A stretch of DNA of 34,878 bases from Neurospora tetrasperma FGSC 2508. Taxonomy: Eukaryota > Ascomycota > Sordariomycetes > Sordariales > Sordariaceae. The position numbers and the translations under genes were made by a program. How positions within the stretch are numbered: position 1 is the stretch's first letter; each line of letters opens with the position of its first letter. Positions 32,759-34,878 of this stretch are shown one piece after another. The stretch spans positions 5,719,571-5,754,448 of the forward strand of contig NW_009799099.1 of assembly GCF_000213175.1 (NCBI RefSeq), written 5' to 3'. The notes below the pieces were generated by a model, which ran no database searches, was not told the origin of the DNA, and worked only from the letters and a program-made list of their open reading frames with translations.

Positions 32759-34144
32759 GATTACTTTTGGGTGTGGGAGGGGTGGATGGTGGTGGCGGCG
32801 GTGGTAGAGGAGGACGAGGTGGTGCTGGTGGTAGTGGTAGTGGTAGTGGTAGTGGTAGTGGTAGTGGTAGGGGTGGTGGTGACAAAGGAGCATGGTATTG
32901 GCATAAAAACCATACCAGCCTTGACCGTATCACAACCGTACGACCACAAACACGACTAAAACTTCTAGTAGGAATGGATAATGTCGAGGTGATGAGATAA
33001 TTATAACGGGACGGTTTGGGGTTTGTCGCGGAGGGAAGAGAGGGTGGACGGGAGGGGAGGTCTTGGGATGGGAGGTGTTAGCCGGGGGGTGGGATGGGAA
33101 GGTGTTAGTGTGGGGAGAGGTTGGCGCCGCTTGCGGAAGGAGGAGAGGAGGAGAAAGAATATGAGGGTCGTTTTCAAGAACGGCTTTCAATGTTTGGGTC
33201 TGGGACTTCATACATCTATTTTCTTTTGTATTGGTTTGGGTCTGTGGGGGGTTTATATACGAGTGGAGTGAAGGTCATTGATGGTACGGAGAATGAAATC
33301 TGAACGTGGTTTGACGGCATCTTGTCTGTGTTGTCCATGAACTTTTCAGACTCTATTCTGAATGACCCTATGTGATTTTTCGTGCCCCTTATTGTTGTTG
33401 GCACCGATGCCTGGCATAAACCTCTAAGAGTGTCTCCCATTGCCACCAACCCCTTATCATCCTGTTCATGATGGGGTGGTCCAGCGTTGCAACCGGCGTT
33501 GGAGGGTGAGCTCATATTGACTGGAGTGGCGGCTGTGTAGGTAAATAACACCTACAGAGAGTGAACTTGTCACCCTCCTGGTTGACCATTTCGTCTGGTA
33601 GGTCGGAGTGCGCTGATCCCAAGATGGGCAAACGATATTATGTTCGCCTCGTCAACGGAAATATTGCTATCAAGCAATGTTGTCTTCAAGAGACTTAGTT
33701 ATCTCCTGGGGTTTGATATCGAGTGCCTTGACCCTATCCCGGTAGTGTACCTCTAGTGTTGTAGTGTTGCCAGTTCATCAATGAACTTGGTTGATGGGCA
33801 TCTATGTCACCGTCCCACACTCGGACATGCGTGCCCCTGGAGATCTTGGTTCGTGGCTGGTTGGCTCAGCGGTTGTCTGGTGTGTGCTGTCTTTATATAC
33901 ATGTAGGTCGTAGTTGCCGAGGTTGCCTTTCCGTTGGTCTTCCGCTCTTTGATGAGCCGGTGAAGTTGTCTGCCCTGATGAGGCCGTCAAAGATAGTTAA
34001 GGAGACTGCCCTGGCTGTGGTATCTGTATATTGGGCCTCTCTTCTTCGTCGACGAAGAACATGTTTTTGCCGGTGCTGTAGTCCTGTCGCAACTGAAGCT
34101 GTTGATGGGATCAGGCGTGCATACCTCCCGTCTGCAGAGTAGGC
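32759..34144. other. 3' region of gene C and repeat-rich intergenic DNA
   Basis: It contains the GGTAGT array, a G-rich stretch at about 33015-33130 with many GGG runs, and two minus-strand TATATAAA words (near 33250 and 33893). Frames here are short or made by repeats. A minus frame from ATG 33515 to TAG 33216 (99 codons) is hydrophilic and unrecognised. Confidence 0.4.
32828..32871 (+). repeat. GGTAGT hexamer array
   Basis: About seven GGTAGT units inside a longer GGT/GGA-rich tract. It creates spurious Gly-Ser, Val, Thr, and Tyr-His frames on both strands. Confidence 0.88.
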
Positions 34145-34256
34145 CGTGTTCGTTCTGGCAGTAGTGCAGTAAGGGAATCTCTTCTAACCCTAACCCAAAG
34201 CTTTTCTGCCACCAAAAAGATGCTTCCGTTACTGTACTACTGCCGGAACGAACACG
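34145..34256. repeat. imperfect inverted repeat with telomere-like loop
   Basis: Arms 34145-34179 and 34222-34256 are reverse complements at about 31 of 35 positions; the outer 28 bases match at 26. The 42-base spacer includes TAACCCTAACCC, two units of the common fungal telomere repeat. As RNA this would be a long hairpin. As DNA it could be a small inverted-repeat element or its ends. Confidence 0.8.
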
Positions 34257-34878
34257 CCCGTAGTGTCTCTCTGCTCATACATGACCGACCCTGTCTAACG
34301 GCTCCAACGTCGTCACGAGGATAATAGCCGTTGCCGTGGTCGGTGGTACCGCGCATAGGTGGAGACGTATGCCATCATCTCCAAGTCAGTAAAGCATTGA
34401 ATAGTGCTACCTGATTATTGCTGTAAGGAAGGATCGGGAGAAAACGTGAGGTTCACGAACTGGTGCACGGCCTATGTGGTACCTTCCTTCCTTCCCTCCT
34501 TCCCTCCTTCCAGGGGCACTTCTTTCCTTCTCTTTGACATTAGACGTCTAAGCCAGCCTTCGCGGATCTCATCGAAGAAACAAACATAGGTAAGAAAATG
34601 AAGTGCAGTTGGTATACCTAGTGGTTTAGTAGAGATAGTCTGGTTTCCCAAACGCGGTTAGGTTGTCAAGCACCTAAAGAGGGTTAATCTACGAGCAACC
34701 TGGGTTCATATTCCCATTGAGGTACTTCCCATCGTTTCTTCCTCTCGTTTTCCTTCTTTCTTGCTTTTCTGTTGTCTCCATGTCACTGCTCTAGTTCGAT
34801 AGACTTCCACTGTGATTCTGGTACTCTGGTATTACATCCTCAATGTATTGTTACTTGTAAGCTACCTAACTAACATCC
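34257..34878. other. right end of window, no gene seen
   Basis: No gene is supported. A pyrimidine microsatellite of CTTC/CCTT units lies at 34482-34511, with pyrimidine-rich DNA at 34735-34775. Confidence 0.45.
34482..34511 (+). repeat. CCTT/CCCT microsatellite
   Basis: A pure pyrimidine stretch of CCTT and CCCTCCTT units, directly before CAGGGG. Composition is the only evidence. Confidence 0.8.

Noticed and set aside
32624-33000. His/Tyr-, Thr-, Val- and Gly-rich frames on both strands
   Set aside because: Artefacts of the GGTAGT array read in six frames.
33604-33700. Short plus frame with MGKRYYVRLVNGNIAIKQCC
   Set aside because: Only 24 codons from its ATG and no leader or neighbouring exon; cannot be told from chance.
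1-34878. CRISPR arrays, bacterial operons, rRNA genes and intact transposases
   Set aside because: None seen; introns and gene style are fungal, and no transposase or integrase motifs were recognised.

Overview
The window looks like nuclear DNA of a filamentous ascomycete, most likely a Sordariomycete. Evidence: short GT-AG introns of 53-64 bases with CTAAC/CTAAT-like branch sites, a Zn(2)-C6 regulator of a filamentous-fungal subtype, a Sec72-like TPR protein of the pezizomycotine form, an intron-bearing tRNA-Glu, CT-rich leaders, and intergenic DNA full of TAGGTACCTA-type words. I cannot fix the genus. Splice sites were chosen by eye for frame continuity and motif conservation, with no transcript data.

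Left part (1-10.6 kb) is ordinary gene space. A Zn(2)-C6 transcription factor (about 2040-5215, eight exons) is followed by an intron-containing tRNA-Glu(CTC) on the minus strand (6203-6294), a single-exon Sec72-like ER translocation subunit (7219-7866) and a small helical protein of unknown function on the minus strand (10237-10587).

The right part (10.6-34.9 kb) is gene-poor and accessory in character. It has long gaps, homopolymers, microsatellites, a truncated F-box gene and several protein-like but broken segments. Its only convincing intact genes are three Cys/His-rich proteins: A (15366-15989, minus), B (25591-26199, minus) and C (31706-32305 or 32758, plus). All three share W-x-C-C-x-C-x(8-9)-C-x(15-40)-C-x-H-x2-C-x2-C. 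A and B also share an N-terminal Cys/His module. Basic stretches are present in the tails. I know of no function for this family. It looks like a lineage-expanded, probably zinc-binding and possibly nuclear group, and is the best candidate for an undescribed system here.

Two splice choices would act as switches. In the transcription factor, a textbook CAG acceptor gives a stop before the zinc cluster is complete, while an unusual AAG 8 bases later restores it. In gene C, a canonical acceptor leads to an early TAG, while a later CAG or readthrough adds a tail with an NLS-like and an acidic block. Near the right end lies a 35-base imperfect inverted repeat enclosing a telomere-like CCCTAA doublet.
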